Notes: generated from the sequence alone by a model not told the origin. A stretch of DNA of 64,000 nt from Taeniopygia guttata (GCF_048771995.1 NC_133024.1:191001-255000), one strand, 5' to 3'; shown: positions 48,287-62,599, counted from the first letter of the stretch. Made by a program: numbers and translations.

Positions 48287-51200
48287 TTTTTTTTCATACA
48301 GAGAGAGAGGGGAGACATGGGAATGGGAAAACCAGAAACTCCCACAGACACTGAAAGATTTGATCTGCAGCCTCGGGAGAAGCTGGGATTGATGTACCAA
48401 TACAAGACACGGGCATTACGCAGGAAAAGAATAAAACAACATAAAATAACTTCTGTTTCTGTGGCTGTCAGTAGGAGCCTGCCCCGAGTGAGTGAGAGGG
48501 GAAACTGTGTGGGCACGATGGGGAAGGGTTTGCAGGGCAGGGCTGGGGCTGTGTGCGCTACACTGAGAGCTGACAAGTTCCAACAGAAGGCATTGAACAA
48601 AAGTACCCTCAGTGCGGCAGAACTGAGCAGAGGTGCTGGGTTCCAAAAGCCAAATAAACCCCGGGGTTAGAAAGTTCTGGCCTGCCTTGGAACAAAGAAC
48701 TTGTGGCTGCTCCTGAGCCGCAGCAGCTGCTCGCTCTGCAAACCCTCACGCTCCCAGGCGGGTGTTCACCTGAGCACTGAGTGCTCCCGGCCCAAGAGCA
48801 GTCCCATCCCTTCCTTGCTAACAGCACAGGGAGAAAAAATGAAAAAAGATCACTCTGGCCAGCAGGGCTCTCTCTCTCTGCGAGGGTTAGGGGCAGGGCC
48901 CTGCAGGGAGCAGGGCGCTCCAGCACCGACAGCCCGAATCCAGAGCAGATCCACGGGGGAGCAGCGGGCTGGGGACAGCTGGGGACAGCAATGAGCAGAG
49001 CCCATCAGCCTCCCTCTGGGGCTGGGACTGCATTTAGCACACAGCTCATACCAGCTGTGGCACTTACACACCTCAGACTCCTTACCACAAACCAGTTCTG
49101 GTCTAGCTCTCAGGGTGACCTGCACCTCCTCCCCAGAAACCACAGGAATTAGAATTTCCTGCTGGTTTTACAAACTTCACGGCAGCTTTGCAAATGCAAA
49201 TCCCAGCAGGTCCCTGCTTTCCAGAGCACCCATCCTCAGCCATCTCCACTTCCCTGGAAAACTGCTCCAGCCCCGGGCTGTACCAAGGTGAGCACAAGTC
49301 TGGAGAGGTCAGAACCCTCACCTGGACTGCTGCACTCGGAGTGAGGTCCAGCTACAAATGGAATTCCAGAAACAGCCTCCAAAATGTTCCATAATCACAC
49401 CTTTAAAATGGCTCCACAGGGCAACAGCTCCAGTGCCAGAGCAGCACCTGCACGAGTCCTTGTGCCAGCCCTGGCTCCCTGAAAAACACAATAAACCAAC
49501 ATCACACAGGCTTTGTTTGCAGAATTCCTGATCCAAACCCTCACCTTTTCTGCCCAGCATTGAGGGAAATCTGACACGGTATTCACAGGTAACCTTTGCT
49601 GAGAGCAGCCATCACCCCAGTCCTCCAGCCTGGGCAAGGTTTTGCAGTGAATGGACCCAACTTCTAACCCTGAACCTAAATTTCTGTCAGCTTTTGTTGG
49701 AAAGAGACTGGAGATTAAAACCTACAACAGATTTAAAACAGTGCACAAGGAATAACCGGCCCAGACAAAACCAAACCAGCCCATCTCTGCTCCACCCCAT
49801 TTCTCCCTGTTCTGGGAGAAATACTGATATAATTTGCAAATACTCCCCTTCCCTGCTGCACTATCCTTCACTGCACGTCCCTGGAGAGGATTTACTCCAT
49901 TTTTTGTGCCCAGCAGCACCTCTGCAGCCCAAATCCCACTCCTCGCAGACACAGCCTGAGCAGAGCTCAGGCAGTGTTCCCAGCAGCGGATGCAATTCCG
50001 AGTTCCCTGGATTGCTCACGGGGCACTCGCAGCAATCTCCCCTCAGCCCAGACTCTGTGCTCAGAGGGAAGCGCAGCCCGATGGGACACAGCTCTGGCAC
50101 CACATTCCCCTTGTTCCTGCTGGCCTGGAAAGCCACAGATAAACCCAGTCCCTCCGACCTTGCACCCTGAACCCCAGGAGAGCCGGAGCTGACCCCAGAT
50201 CCCGGCGCCCTGCACGGCTGCGCTGACACCAGCACAGGCTGAGCGCCGCCCAGCACCCTTCCTCATTTTCCTCCCTCTGCTCCCAAATCCTGCCAGCCCT
50301 CCCCTGCAGCTCCTGCCCCAGCCCCAGCAGAGGCTGGCACCCAGCCCTGCAGCAGCTGGCAGAGCTGGGAATGCACCGAGAGCTCGGCTCCCTGGGCTCC
50401 CAGCCCCAGACCAGTCCTTGGGTGCCCGAACAATGCCCAGCCTGCCCCCCTGGGCACAGCCAAACACCACAGCTCCGTCAGCCCCAAGGAACTCTGGCAT
50501 TTGCCTCTTCCCTGCTGCCCTTTCCCAGCACACAGGGGTACGGCTGGGCTGTCAGAAATGGCATTCCTGAGGCACTTAATCCCAGCAGAGAGGAAAAGGG
50601 GAACCCTGCGTCCCTCTGACTTACCCCACAGCGTGGGCAGGACCTGGAGCCCTCCAGTGCACCCCCCTGGTGCTGAAGCCTCTTGGCTCTGGCTGCTTAA
50701 ACACTGAAGCTTCTGGCAAAGATGGGAGGAGCTTAATGATTTCTCCTGTCCTGAAAGAGAGGAGGAAAAGAGCATTAAGCCCACTGTGGAAGTCAAAAGA
50801 TCCCGGCTTTCACACTTCTGCTGTGATTGCTCACCATGGGGTTTTATCCGTGAGAGGGGACACCAATTCAAATATAAAAGCATTTTTATTCCTAACTATT
50901 TCATTAAAAGGAAGCTCATTTCTCTATTGCATTCTTAGCCTAGTTTTAACAGAACCATTTTTATCCATGGCCCCACTTGTCCGTCATTCAATCCTTTACC
51001 AAGGGTACTTTATACAAAGGAAGGGATACCTGGTGCTGTGTCACAAGAAATCCCGAAGAGGAAAGTGTCCAAAACCTCACAGAGAAAGGTTTCAAGGCAC
51101 TCCAGTGCACAGACAGCTGCTCATGCCTTGTCAGGCCACACCAGTTCTGTCACATCCACCTGAGCTGTGCAGGCGAGGCAAAGGCTGCCCTTCCTCCCAG

Positions 51201-52166
51201 GGAACACTGTCTGAGACCACAGAGAGCCATCCTGGGTGAAAGGAATGAAATGAAAATGTTTTCTGGCAGAAAATGAGCGTCTGTAATCAGAACCTCTGGA
51301 CAGATTTAGTAACACCACTTTCAGATGATAAATACAGGCCATGCCCATCCTTCCAGGCCAGGTGAAACCAGGAAGGAGAACTACAGGAAAAGCAGGAAGA
51401 CAGAGCCCCTTATTTGGATATATATAGAATGCCCCTGGTTTGGTGGTTTGCCTTTGCTCCTAAGCTTTGGCTTCACCCCTCTCCAGAGGAGCAGGGAATT
51501 CCTCCAGGGTGAGGGGGAGTCTGGTCCCACTCCAGGATGTGTCCAGTAAAGGAGGGAATTTGTTTAGAGTAAGTGAGCAGTGTTTTTGTTACACACAAAA
51601 ATCAAACCAAACAAACACTGAATTGGACTACACCGAGCTGCAACACAGAGTGTTCACAGCAGGCAGAGGCCAGAGGAGCACACAGCACCCAGAAGTACCA
51701 TTTCACTTGGTTCTTCTGCTCTCATGCATTTTAATTCTGCTTCGCTTCACAGCTGCTACTCTGCCAAGGCCATTTCCATTTTCAGAAGCCTGTGTCACCT
51801 GTAGCCAAGGCTTAAACATCACAGGATCTATGTGCACTTCAGTGATCTTACACTAAGTACCTCAGAAACCAAAAGAATAAATCCAAGACTTCAGCTGGGT
51901 TAAAAATACCAGAACAACAAATAAGCAAACAAAAACCCAAACCCGCCTTTCCACTAGTTTTAAAAACAGAAGTCTTTACAACCAGCATAAAATGAATGTA
52001 ACATTTGGATCCAAGCAGAGGTACAATTTAAATGCCAGTATTCTGGAACTGCTAATAACTCTGCAAGTATTTACATGGGTGGATGTGTTACTGGATGGAA
52101 AGAATATAATGCACGAAAGAGAAGATTAGCTGTGTTTAGGATGGGAAGAAGATGACTAAAAAATAC
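48287..52166. other. URB1-side intronic/3-prime DNA (U3)
   Basis: More substitutions and small indels against U1/U2 than any other region. These break several open frames seen in U1, which supports treating those frames as non-coding. The plus-strand exon-like segment at ~48302-48470 survives. Confidence 0.4.
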
Positions 52167-54237
52167 CTATTGTCTGGACGCTCATGCAATCATCTTCTCT
52201 TGACCTCAGGATGGCTGCCAAAAATGGAGAGCGCTGTGTGACCACCATGTGTAGTTTGGAGAGCTTGACTACGCTCTTAGTGAGGATTCTTTCATGTATA
52301 GTAACTGGATGGCAACGTTCAGGACCTTCAGAAATGTTTCATCTCTGTAACGGTACCTTTGGGAGAAGGATCACAGAGAAGTCAGACTGTAACCAAACCC
52401 AAGAAAACCCACTTGAAGCTACAAGTTGGGTAAGAAATGAGAACTTGGCAAAGAAAATTAACTTGGCAAAGAAAATGAACTTGGTGAAACCAAACCAAAT
52501 TCAAATGAAAGCACTTACTTGAGCCCTGTCTTCACAAGGTCACACCAGTCATCTGGGTCCACTTCTTCAACCACACACTGTGTGCAGCAAGTAAAAACAG
52601 GTGTTGGTTTACATTTGGCACATGGAGCTTCTACAGCAATTTTTGTTCAAGGGACACACTAAGAACACGCAAGCCAAACGCTCACGTGGGATGATCTGAG
52701 GTTAACAGGGAAAAAAGCTCTTGGATACAACAATCCTAACGCCTGGCTCAAAAGAAACTTGTTGGTCTGGGAGCAGGGGCTGTATGGAATCAAAAAGCAA
52801 GCTGGGCTGTAGGTTCCAAAAACCCAGCGGCTCAATACTCTTCAAACGCCTCAAGTGCAAAAGGATTCTCAACTTGACAAGTCACAGCGAGAGCCTGGAG
52901 CAGACTGACAGCTGCACATCCCAACAGTCCTGGGAATGCAGGTGCCAACCTCGCCAGGCTGGAAACACCCTCAGCATGGGATGGACCCTGTGAGGTGGCC
53001 CCAGGGCCTGCAGAGTCAGCCAGGTCCTACAAGGGAGTCTCAGCAAAAGCCATGAGAGCGCAAAGGCATTCACTGCCCAGGGACCTTCAGTGTTGCGTGT
53101 CACGGGGATCCCTGTTCACTGAACTCAAACCAAGGCAACAGTATACAGAGGGAGTGACCAAGTAGTGTTCTTCAAGATCAAAGTCTGATTTCTATTCCTG
53201 ATCAACCAGACTTTTGCCCCAGACTTCAGATGGCATGGCAGATGGATCTTGGCACAAGTATCTCTATCAGCTTCTTTTAAAAAAGAAGGTGATAACTTAA
53301 ATTTAAAAAATTAAATTAATTAATTTATAATAATTAATTAATTTTAACTTCTTTTTTTTTTTTTTTAATTCCACTGGTAACCTTTGATTTCTTTCTCCTA
53401 AATACCTCAAGCTCACACATTCAAAGGGGATTCGTACCAGAAAGTCATCATCAAGAACACAAAACTGCCTCGTATAAAGGATTCTCAGGACTCGGAAAAA
53501 GCTATGAAAACTCCATGGAAACCAGAATCCATAAAACAGGAAATCGAGTCCAATCTGTATTTACAAAATTACAACTGCCCAATCACACATATGCATACAG
53601 TCCCTCTGTGGCAAAGCAGATAAGCAGTCTCACCAATAATTCCTCTAACCTCAGCAGCACGGACCTCTCCACTTCTTGCTTGCCTTCATCTTTACTGCTG
53701 CTGTACATGGCAACTAACCCCTTTACGCAGGCTGAGAAGAGATGTCTCCTCCAGGAATGCAGCTCCTCTGAGTTTTTGAGCACCGTGGATATGGCATCTG
53801 CCACGGCCCAGCTGCAGAGAGATAGTTGTTGATTTTCTTATTAACATTTTAACTTGGTTTTGTATATCTTAAAGATGTCTTGCTGCCAAAGTGCAAAGCA
53901 ACAGATTCTCGGAGGAGAGGACGCTGTTAATGCTCCCATTCCTATCACACTGATTCCCAGGACAAACTGAGCCCTGGGGGAGACACACACACACACACAC
54001 ACACGCTGCCCACCTCTCTTCATTGCCTGCTCTCTCCAGAGCAGCAGGAAGGCAGTCCATCAGGTTGTGCAGCCCTTTGCTTCCCGGAGGTGGCAACAGC
54101 TTGGAAAGAATTTGCAGTTTCACAGTGGCCTCAGGGTCCTGAATTGCGGCACCGAGCTCCTTCCACAGGGCTTTCCTCAGGACAGGTGTGACAGCCGAGA
54201 CAGCTGTGGGGAGAGCAGAAGGCACAGGTTCCTCCAC
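52167..54237 (-). pseudogene. URB1: URB1-like gene fragment (U3)
   Basis: Exons lie at 54237-54014, 53811-53634, 52577-52519 and 52356-52167. It has the same frame break as U1 and U2. One replacement (Pro to Leu in the CLPAA-ERAG stretch of the first exon) and one silent change (CTA to TTA) in the second are visible, so constraint looks relaxed, though the sample is tiny. Confidence 0.8.
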
Positions 54238-54762
54238 CTGCAGCTGTTAAACAACACACTAAACCTAATTTTTTTCTAATCCAGCCCCAGACCACTCAAT
54301 GTCTAGGAAATGATGCTACAGCAGCTGCTAATCTGTTACAGAGAAGTGCTACACAGAGGCTCACTTCTTTACCCATCCTCTACTTCCCAGGGTCTGACAA
54401 GGCCTTATCACTGCTTGACCTCGTAGGCAGAGCTACAGCCCCATTCAGCCTGTTCCTGTCAGAACAACTGACATTTGTTTACAAACCAACAAAATCGTTA
54501 TCCCTACCTAAATACACCCATAATGCCTCAACCCATTCCCAGGAGGGCGGCAGGAGGGGCGGGCGCAGCCCTGTTCCGACGCCGCTCCACCCAGGCCCGG
54601 GAGCGCCGCGACCGCGCCTCCGCCGCCCGCCGGTACCGGCCCCGCCGGGCCGCCCTCGCGGCTGCCATCCTTCCCCGGCGCTGCCGCGGAGCCGCCTTCA
54701 CCGCTTCCCTTTTACTCACACACACCGCCCCGCTCGCCGCCGCCCCGCGCCCCTCCGGGCCC

Positions 54763-54948
54763 GTCTCGGTGGTAATTGGAGCCGCTCTTGCCACTTCCGC
54801 CACAACTCGGTGGTTTTTGGGCCGCTCTGGCCGCTTCCGCCCCGTCTCGGTGGTTTCTGTGGCCGCTCTTGCCGCTTCCGCCCCGTCTCGGTGGTTTTGG
54901 GGCCGCTCTGGCCCCCCCGCGCCGTCTCGGTGGTTTTCGGCCCGGCGC
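54763..54948. promoter_or_regulatory. P2 ETS-type ~41-bp repeats (U3)
   Basis: Unchanged from U1 and U2 by eye, unlike the neighbouring URB1 DNA. Confidence 0.6.
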
Positions 54949-54958
54949 TGGCCGGGGA

Positions 54959-55518
54959 GCTGCAGTACCGCGCTCTGCCCACAAGGCGGCAGCACTTTTC
55001 AAGCGAGCCCGCCACCAGGGACTCGCAAGATGGCGGCCCGTGGGGACCTGGACGGAGAGAGGCGTATTACGCCGATGCCCGTCGGCCCCCGCCAAAAACC
55101 CGCACGCTCGCGGTGCTGCTGACCCCACAGCCCCTGTGCACGGCACCGGAACCGCCGCGGAAAATCCCGTCGGGGGGCGCCGGCGTTGGGGACAATTCAG
55201 GCAGTGTAGAAAAAACAGACACGGGTCCTCGAATGCCGACGTCCTCTTTTTCGCGCCATCTCGAGAAGGTCAAGCGAGTCCGCGACAAGCCACTCCCAAG
55301 ATGGCGGCCGCGGGCGGCGGGCTGCAGTACCGCCCTCTGCCCACAGGGCGGCAGCACTGCCGCCCGCCACCGCCGGGGGCCGCCGCTCGCCTCGGGGCCG
55401 CGGGCGGGGCCGGCGGCAGAAAAGAACGGGCGCGATGCCCTCCGGAACCTGCCCTGCAGCAAATGCCCCAAAACATCCCGCGCGGAAAAGAACGCCAGCA
55501 AAAAACCCCTGCCTCTAA
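54959..55518. promoter_or_regulatory. P2 CpG-island core (U3)
   Basis: YY1 elements lie at 55027-55037 and 55298-55308. P2 marker bases are kept. Confidence 0.7.
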
Positions 55519-56164
55519 CCCAACAGGAACCAAAAGCAAAAACCTTCTCTTTTAAACTGCATTTCAAGCTCTTTTATTTTTATATTTTTCATATTTATAT
55601 TCACATTCGGATTTATAACGTATATTGATGTGTAATTGTATTTTTATAATTTCTTACATTTATTCCTTTATTACAATTTATATTTTTATGCATTGCTTAA
55701 TACATTGCTTACATATTTCTATAGATAGATTTCTATTTCTAAAAGGTTTATATTGCTTAAAATAAACCCCTGCCTCTATCCAAGTAAAAATCTTTTAAAA
55801 ACCCCTTTTCTTTTAAACTGCGTTTAAATTTATCTCTATATTTCGCATTTATATTCAAATTTACGTTTAAAATGTAGATTGATGTATGGTGTTATATGAA
55901 AGTATAAAATAGAAATGAAAATAAATATTCAGAAGAGATAGAATAGAAAAATCTCTGCATACATTGAATATATATTTCTATATTTAGAATGATATCAAAA
56001 TAAAAGGTATATTCATTTTTCTTCCATTAAAACCCTGCCTCTAACCAAATAAAAAGCAAAAAAAAAGCCCCTTCTTTAAACGATACTTGAATATTTATAT
56101 ATTGTTTTCATCATTATAGTCACATTTGCATTTCTACTTTATAGTGACGTATTTAGAAATATAT

Positions 56165-56205
<41 letters not shown>

Positions 56206-56206
56206 G
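55519..56206. repeat. AT-rich ~260-bp repeats plus (TA)n (U3 to U4 junction)
   Basis: The pure (TA)n lies at about 56161-56201. The structure is as at the other complete junctions. Confidence 0.65.
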
Positions 56207-56274
56207 TAGCAAGATAGACAAATTATTATTTATATTATATTTCACACATACTGCTAATACTTATTTTTACTTAC

Positions 56275-59200
56275 CTTTGAATTTTTTATATAGATCCCCA
56301 GCAACAATATTTAGAGCATCTGCAAATAAAAGACTGGGAAACAGTTATTTTACTCCATCAGAACTTGGGAAAGGCCAGATTTAGATCTCTCCAAAGGGTC
56401 AAAGCTACATAACACCAGTTAATACCATTTACTGTAGAAGCTGAACTGATTTTGGTCTACACATAAGTTTCCTGTTTCTGCCAAACTTCTGCATGAATAT
56501 TAAAAGTCTGAAGAATGACCACAAGCAGATCACCTAAACCTACAAGCTCACTGTTTCCCATTTTTAACCATGCCAGGATCTTCTCTTTTGATCACGTGAG
56601 TGGACATTTCCCTCTAAAACCTTCTGACCTAACCAAGAAGTCTCACCATTACCAAAGTTTCACACCAAAAGCAAAGCACCTCTGTCTGTATCATGCCTGC
56701 TGATGGTGCCAGCACACAGTATGGCCCAAGGTGTCTGCCCCATGGATTTCCCCGGGGTATTCACACTTTTCCAAAGGTAGCCAGCACCTACGCTGACTCT
56801 GAAAACAATTGCCCTTGCAAGAAGGGTCCATGGCAGCTCGGGGCACTCGTGGTCAGCCACAGGGCCTTGACACACAGAACAGGATAAAGGGACTTGGAGG
56901 ATTCCCACAGCTGGCCTGCACTGACAGATAGAGCAAGTCCCTTGGGATTGTGGAGTGAATTCTGCCTCCCAAGGACTGCAGGCTCACATCCACACCCAGG
57001 ACTATTCAGAAGAGCTGCAGCAAGAGCAGACATCGGGCAGCTCAGGGTTTCTCTAAGCCCAGTCCTACAAGCCTGTGGGAGCCACAGGTAGCCAGGAAGT
57101 TCCTGAGGAATCCAGACCCTCAGCCAGCAGCACAAAGTCCCAGAGCTGCCAAATCAGAGAGAACTGCCTTCCACCTCTTTTCGCTCACACACTGGTGCTG
57201 AAAACTGCCAGACAGGCTAAAAGTCACTCAGGGAGATATAGAGGGTGTTACTGATAAAGAGTTCTAGGGAAGCTGGATGGCCAGCATCCATCAAACTATC
57301 TTCTGGAAATCCCAGCTGTCACATTTCACTCCACTTTTCCCTTTAACTCAGGCTTTCCCCTTCCAGAATCAATTCTTCCTCCCCACCCTCTCCCACTCCC
57401 TGTGCAGATAGCTGGCAACACGCACAAGCTGGATCCACATGTGGTCACTGAAATTTGGCTGCACAGCTGACCTTTGCTGCTGCCAAAGGGAGGGAATTCC
57501 AGGCCAGAGCACCCCTCTCTGCCTGCCCTTCACTTTTCAGAGCTAATTGGCTTTTCTATCCCTTTCAGCACAGCACAGCATGGCCTCGTGGAGCTTGAAA
57601 AGCAGCAGTGGTTTTTATCACCATGGTGCAACGGAGAGAAGACTTCAGAGCATTTTCTGGGAACGCCACATACAGTTATATTACACTTGCAGAATTGTCT
57701 GGCTATTGTGTCTCCTAAGTCACACAGTGGACTACAAACAGTGCTGTTTCAGGGAAACTCTCTACAACCACTGAAAGTAAGTCACTAACTCTGTTAGAGC
57801 AGGCAATGGACTCACATGTTCACAAAAACTGACTACACATGCTAAAGCCAGACGCTTTGTAGGTAAATGAGAAACACCTCTGGTTTGGGGCCCATCCCTC
57901 AGGCAGCAGGTTTTTTTTGCATGGACAGGATGATTACTACTTGCGGGGCTATATGAAACATTTACCTTTTTATCCAAGTTATGAAAGAATAGCTTTGAAA
58001 AGCACAGTAATCCAAGGCCAAAAAGACAGGCAGACAAATGGACAGATTTCAGCCACTCGTTTGGTTTTCTTGGCGAGAGCTTTTTGCTCTTCCAAGGGCT
58101 GACCTTATGCATTTGCCAGGTCTGGATGATCCACTTGAAAAAAAAAAAAAAAAAAAAAAAAAGGCTTAAAGGAAATTTCAACAGCAGACTCTTCTGGAGG
58201 TGTCTTCTGTCAATCTCCAGCTTCCCACAGGACTTGGTGCTTGTCTGGGGCTTTTGAGGAACAGCTCATAAATTGCTGCTATTCAGCCACTGGCAGTTGA
58301 ATCCTGCTTTATTTAGTTTTTGGAATCTTGTAGTGGATCCTCCCTGCTTCCTTCCTCCAGTCCCTGCTCACATTTAGTTTCAGTTTCCTGGAGCTAAGAG
58401 TGTTGACCCCTTTAAAAGCAGCAGCAGCAGCAAGAAAACCACAAAGCAAGAAAACCCTGTCCTGACCATAAATGTTGTACCCTCTGCATAGAGAGAAACT
58501 CCACCAACTTTTCAGGAAGAAGATGCAACAAACTCTTTTGCAGCATATCCTGATATGACAGCCTTGCAGCATACAGAATCCAGCCCAGCAAGGAAAAAAT
58601 AAAAAAAAAAAGTGTTGTGTTAAAAAAAATGCACAAGGAAAAGGTGCTATTTTACATGGATCACAGTAAAGCCACAACAACCTAAGGGTTAATTTCTTCA
58701 TGAGAATGTTTGAAGTCTAAATTTGAAATCTGTTGTCAACTGCAGCTGGCTAAAATGGAAAGGGCTACATTTCTTTGCTTACCTTGATGCCTACTGGGAT
58801 CTGCTTTAGGGCCAATTTTGCATGAAGCTCCTGGGAATTACTCATCTGTCTTCTTGCATGAGATGAAATATATCTGTTAGAAGGTTGCAAAATGTGTTAG
58901 GATGCATTGCAGTGCTGTGCTCTTCCAGGACAGAGGCACAAAGTCTGATTCTTACCGTAGCTGGGACTTTGGGGATTCCCAGAGCCATTTTCATGGCATC
59001 TAATTTTAGGTCCTTTTCAGACAGATTTGTAATGACAATTTGGTTTATAGCCCCTCCCTCTGTGCCAGGGGCAGGAAAGTCTATCAAAGCTAATGAGGGA
59101 ATTCTTCATCCTGGAATTCTGCAGGAATTCCCAATCCCGGAAATCCGGGAATTCCCCATCCTGGAATTCCGGGAGTTCTCAACATTGGAAATCTGGGAAT

Positions 59201-59814
59201 TCTCAATCCTGGAATTCCCCAGCCTGGAATTCCGGGAATTCCCGCTGCTCCCTTTGCCTTTGGAGCTGCCCTTCCTGGCAGAATTCCCAGATTTCCTGGC
59301 GGAATTCCCGGATTTCCTGGCGGAATCCCCGGATTTCCCGCCGGGATTCCGGAATTTCCTGTCGGAATTCCGGGTTTTTTCCGGGATCTCTCCGTGCCCC
59401 AGCAGCTCCCGGAGCCGTTTCCGCTCCAGGGGGTCCCGGTAATTCCGGCTCCCGTAAAACTGAGCCACGGAAAGTTGGGAACGCACCGGGATTCCCGGAA
59501 TTCCCGGATTTCCTGACAGAATTCCCGGATTTCCTGATGCCATTCCTGCATTTCCAGCCAGGAGTCCCGAATTTCCCGTTGGAATTCCTGAATTTCCAAC
59601 TGGAATTCCCGAATTTCTTTCTGGAATTCCTGAATTTTCCGCCAGAATTCCTGAATTTCCTGTCGGAATTCCCGGATTTCCGGCGGGGATCTGCAGCCTC
59701 CGGGCCGGCGCCGCTTTCTCCACGATTTCCTGGGAATTTTGGGAATTTTTTTGGGTATTTTCTGGAGCTGCTCGGAGCCGTTTGGGCGGGGGGGTCCGGA
59801 ATTCCCAGCGGGAG
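56275..59814 (-). pseudogene. Unidentified minus-strand gene fragment (U4)
   Basis: Exons lie at 59059-58956, 58845-58783 and 56319-56275, with repeat-embedded stretches starting at 59814 and 59459. U3-type variants are present. Confidence 0.45.
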
Positions 59815-59819
59815 CTGAA
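59099..59819. repeat. GGAATTCC minisatellite (U4)
   Basis: Matches the U3 form, including GCTCCAGGGGG. Confidence 0.85.
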
Positions 59820-59889
59820 AAAAAAAAAACGGGAATGAGGGAGGGGGGAGGGGCGGGAATTCCCAAATCCCAAAATTCCCAAATCCCCA

Positions 59890-61153
59890 ATTTAGGGGAT
59901 TTTTGGGGAATATTTGGGTTTTTTTGGGATTTAGGGGATTTGGGTGTTTGGGATTTTGGGGATTTTTGGGGGATTTTTGGAGGATTTTGGGATTTAGGGG
60001 ATTTTTGGGGTTTGGGATTTTGGATTTAGGGGATTTTTGGGGGATTTTTGGAGCATTTTGGGGTTTGGGGGGATTTAGGGGATTTTGGGGTTTGGGATTT
60101 GGGGATTTTTGGAGGATTTTGGGGTTTGGGGGATTTTTGGGGGGGATATTTGGGGGGTTTTGGGGATTTGGGGGACTTCAGGGGGGATTTTTAGGGGATT
60201 TTGGGGGTTTGGGATTTTGGAATTGAGGGGATTTTTGGGGAATATTTGGGGTTTTTGGGGATGTAGGGGATTTGGGTGTTTGGGATTTTGGGGATTTTTG
60301 GGGGATTTTTGGAGGATTTTGGGATTTAGGGGATTTTTGGGGTTTGGGATTTTGGATTTAGGGGATTTTTGGGGGATTTTTGGAGCATTTTGGGGTTTGG
60401 GGGGATTTAGGGGATTTTGGGGTTTGGGATTTGGGGATTTTTGGAGGATTTTGGGGTTTGGGGGATTTTTGGGGGGGATATTTGGGGGGTTTTGGGGATT
60501 TGGGGGACTTCAGGGGGGATTTTTAGGGGATTTTGGGGGTTTGGGATCTGGGGGATTTTTGGGGTTTGGGATTTTGGAATTGAGGGGATTTTTGGGGAAT
60601 ATTTGGGGTTTTTGGGGATGTAGGGGATTTGGGGGTTTGGGATTTTGGGGATTTTTGGGGGATTTTTGGAGGATTTTGGGATTTAGGGGATTTTTGGGGT
60701 TTGGGATTTTGGATTTAGGGGATTTTTGGGGGATTTTTGGAGCATTTTGGGGTTTGGGGGGATTTAGGGGATTTTGGGGTTTGGGATTTGGGGATTTTTG
60801 GAGGATTTTGGGGTTTGGGGGATTTTTGGGGGGGATATTTGGGGGGTTTTGGGGATTTGGGGGACTTCAGGGGGGATTTTTAGGGGATTTTGGGGGTTTG
60901 GGATCTGGGGGATTTTTGGGGTTTGGGATTTTGGAATTGAGGGGATTTTTGGGGAATATTTGGGGTTTTTGGGGATGTAGGGGATTTGGGGGTTTGGGAT
61001 TTGGGGATTTTTGGAGGATTTTGGGGTTTTGGGTTTTTTTGAGGTCTAGTGTTTTTTGGAGGGGTTTGGGGGGGGGGTTTGGGAATTTGAAATTTAGGGG
61101 ATTTTTGGGGGATGTTTGAGGTTTGGGGGGATTTTTGGGGGATTTGGGGTTTC
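59890..61153 (+). repeat. G-run minisatellite with 332- and 357-bp units (U4)
   Basis: Landmarks lie at 60085, 60417 and 60774. It shares the 332-bp first interval with U3 but lacks the 222-bp partial unit. Confidence 0.93.
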
Positions 61154-61161
61154 AGGCTCAC

Positions 61162-61362
61162 CCGGGCGGGTCCCGGCTCCGTTTCGAGGCGGTTCCGGAG
61201 CTGCTGCGGATCCGGGAGAGGCTGAGCAGGGCCGGGATCCCGGGAACCCGAACCCCAAATCCCCAAATCCCCAAAATCCCAACCCCCAAATTCCCAAATC
61301 CCCAAAACCCCCCAAACTCCCAAAACACCAAATTTCCAAAAATCCCAAATCCCCAAAAAACA
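61162..61362 (-). other. Exon-like CpG segment plus C-rich tract (U4)
   Basis: The splice-like segment lies at 61162-61221, and the C-rich tract has the U3 form. Confidence 0.4.
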
Positions 61363-61388
61363 GATGGCAAGGTTCTCCCCCCCCACGC

Positions 61389-61879
61389 AGTGCGCATGCG
61401 CGGTTCCCTTTGCAGTACGCCCGCTTTGCGCATGGGCACTGGAATTTCCGTACAGCATCATGGCCGCGTTCCTACAGCAGAGTTCCATTTTCCGTACAGT
61501 GTCATGGCCGCCCTGCGCATGCGCACTGGAATTTCCGTACAGCATCATGGCCGCCTTCCTATAGCACAGTTCCATTTTCCGTACAGTGTCATGGCCGCCT
61601 TGCGCATGCGCAGTACCGAGTTTCCGTTGCGGTGTCATGGCCGCTAGGCGCATGCGCACTGGGTTTTCCGTACAGCATCATGGCCGCCTCCCTACAGCAG
61701 AGTTCCATTTTCCGTACACTGTCATGGCCGCCTTGCGCATGCGTAGTTTTATTTTCCCGCGCGGTGTAATGGCCGCTAAGCGCATGCGCACTGGAATTTC
61801 CGTACAGCATCATGGCCGCCTTCCTACAGCACAGTTCCATTTTCCGTACAGTGTCATGGCCGCTAGGCGCATGCGCACT
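61389..61879. promoter_or_regulatory. Long NRF1 array (U4)
   Basis: Eight positions, with the same GCGCATGGGC and GCGCATGCGT variants as U3. Confidence 0.75.
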
Positions 61880-62036
61880 GGAAATTCCTCTTCTGCGCGC
61901 AAAGCACCAAGCTTGTTTCCTGACCAGAGCTTGTTTTTGAGGCTCGGGCCGCCCGAGCCGCCGCCGCCCCCCGCCCTGCGCTCACAGACACCGCCCCGTG
62001 CGCCGCTCGCCGCGCGCTCCCGCCCCGGCACCGGCG

Positions 62037-62599
62037 GCTGCAGTACCGCCCTCTGCCCACAAGGCGGCAGCACTTTTCAAGCGAGCCCGCCACCAGGGAC
62101 TCGCAAGATGGCGGCCCGTGGGGACCTGGACGGAGAGAGGCGTATTACGCCGATGCCCGTCGGCCCCCGCCAAAAACCCGCACGCTCGCGGTGCTGCTGA
62201 CCCCACAGCCCCTGTGCACGGCACCGGAACCGCCGCGGGAAATCCCGTCGGGGGGCGCCGGCGTTGGGGACGATTCAGGCAGTGTAGAAAAAACAGACAC
62301 GGGTCCTCGAATGCCGACGTCCTCTTTTTCGCGCCATCTCGAGAAGGTCAAGCGAGTCCGCGACAAGCCACTCCCAAGATGGCGGCCGCGGGCGGCGGGC
62401 TGCAGTACCGCCCTCTGCCCACAGGGCGGCAGCACTGCCGCCCGCCACCGCCGGGGGCCGCCGCTCGCCTCGGGGCCGCGGGCGGGGCCGGCGGCAGAAA
62501 AGAACGGGCGCGATGCCCTCCGGAACCTGCCCTGCAGCAAATGCCCCAAAACATCCCGCGCGGAAAAGAACGCCAGCAAAAAAACCCTGCCTCTAACCC
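62037..62599. promoter_or_regulatory. P1 CpG-island core (U4)
   Basis: YY1 elements lie at 62106-62116 and 62377-62387. One CpG is lost just upstream (CCCCGTGCGCC at ~61,995, where other copies have CCCCGCGCGCC). Confidence 0.7.

Larger units (their letters stand above)
38248..56230. repeat. U3: complete tandem macrosatellite unit, long variant (17,983 bp)
   Basis: Same order of parts as U1/U2 but 480 bp longer. The gain lies in the G-run array (an extra 222-bp partial unit) and in the NRF1 array (eight palindrome positions, against four). Its URB1 segment carries many more substitutions against U1/U2 than U1 and U2 carry against each other, including small indels at ~49,261, ~50,055 and ~51,003. 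Confidence 0.95.
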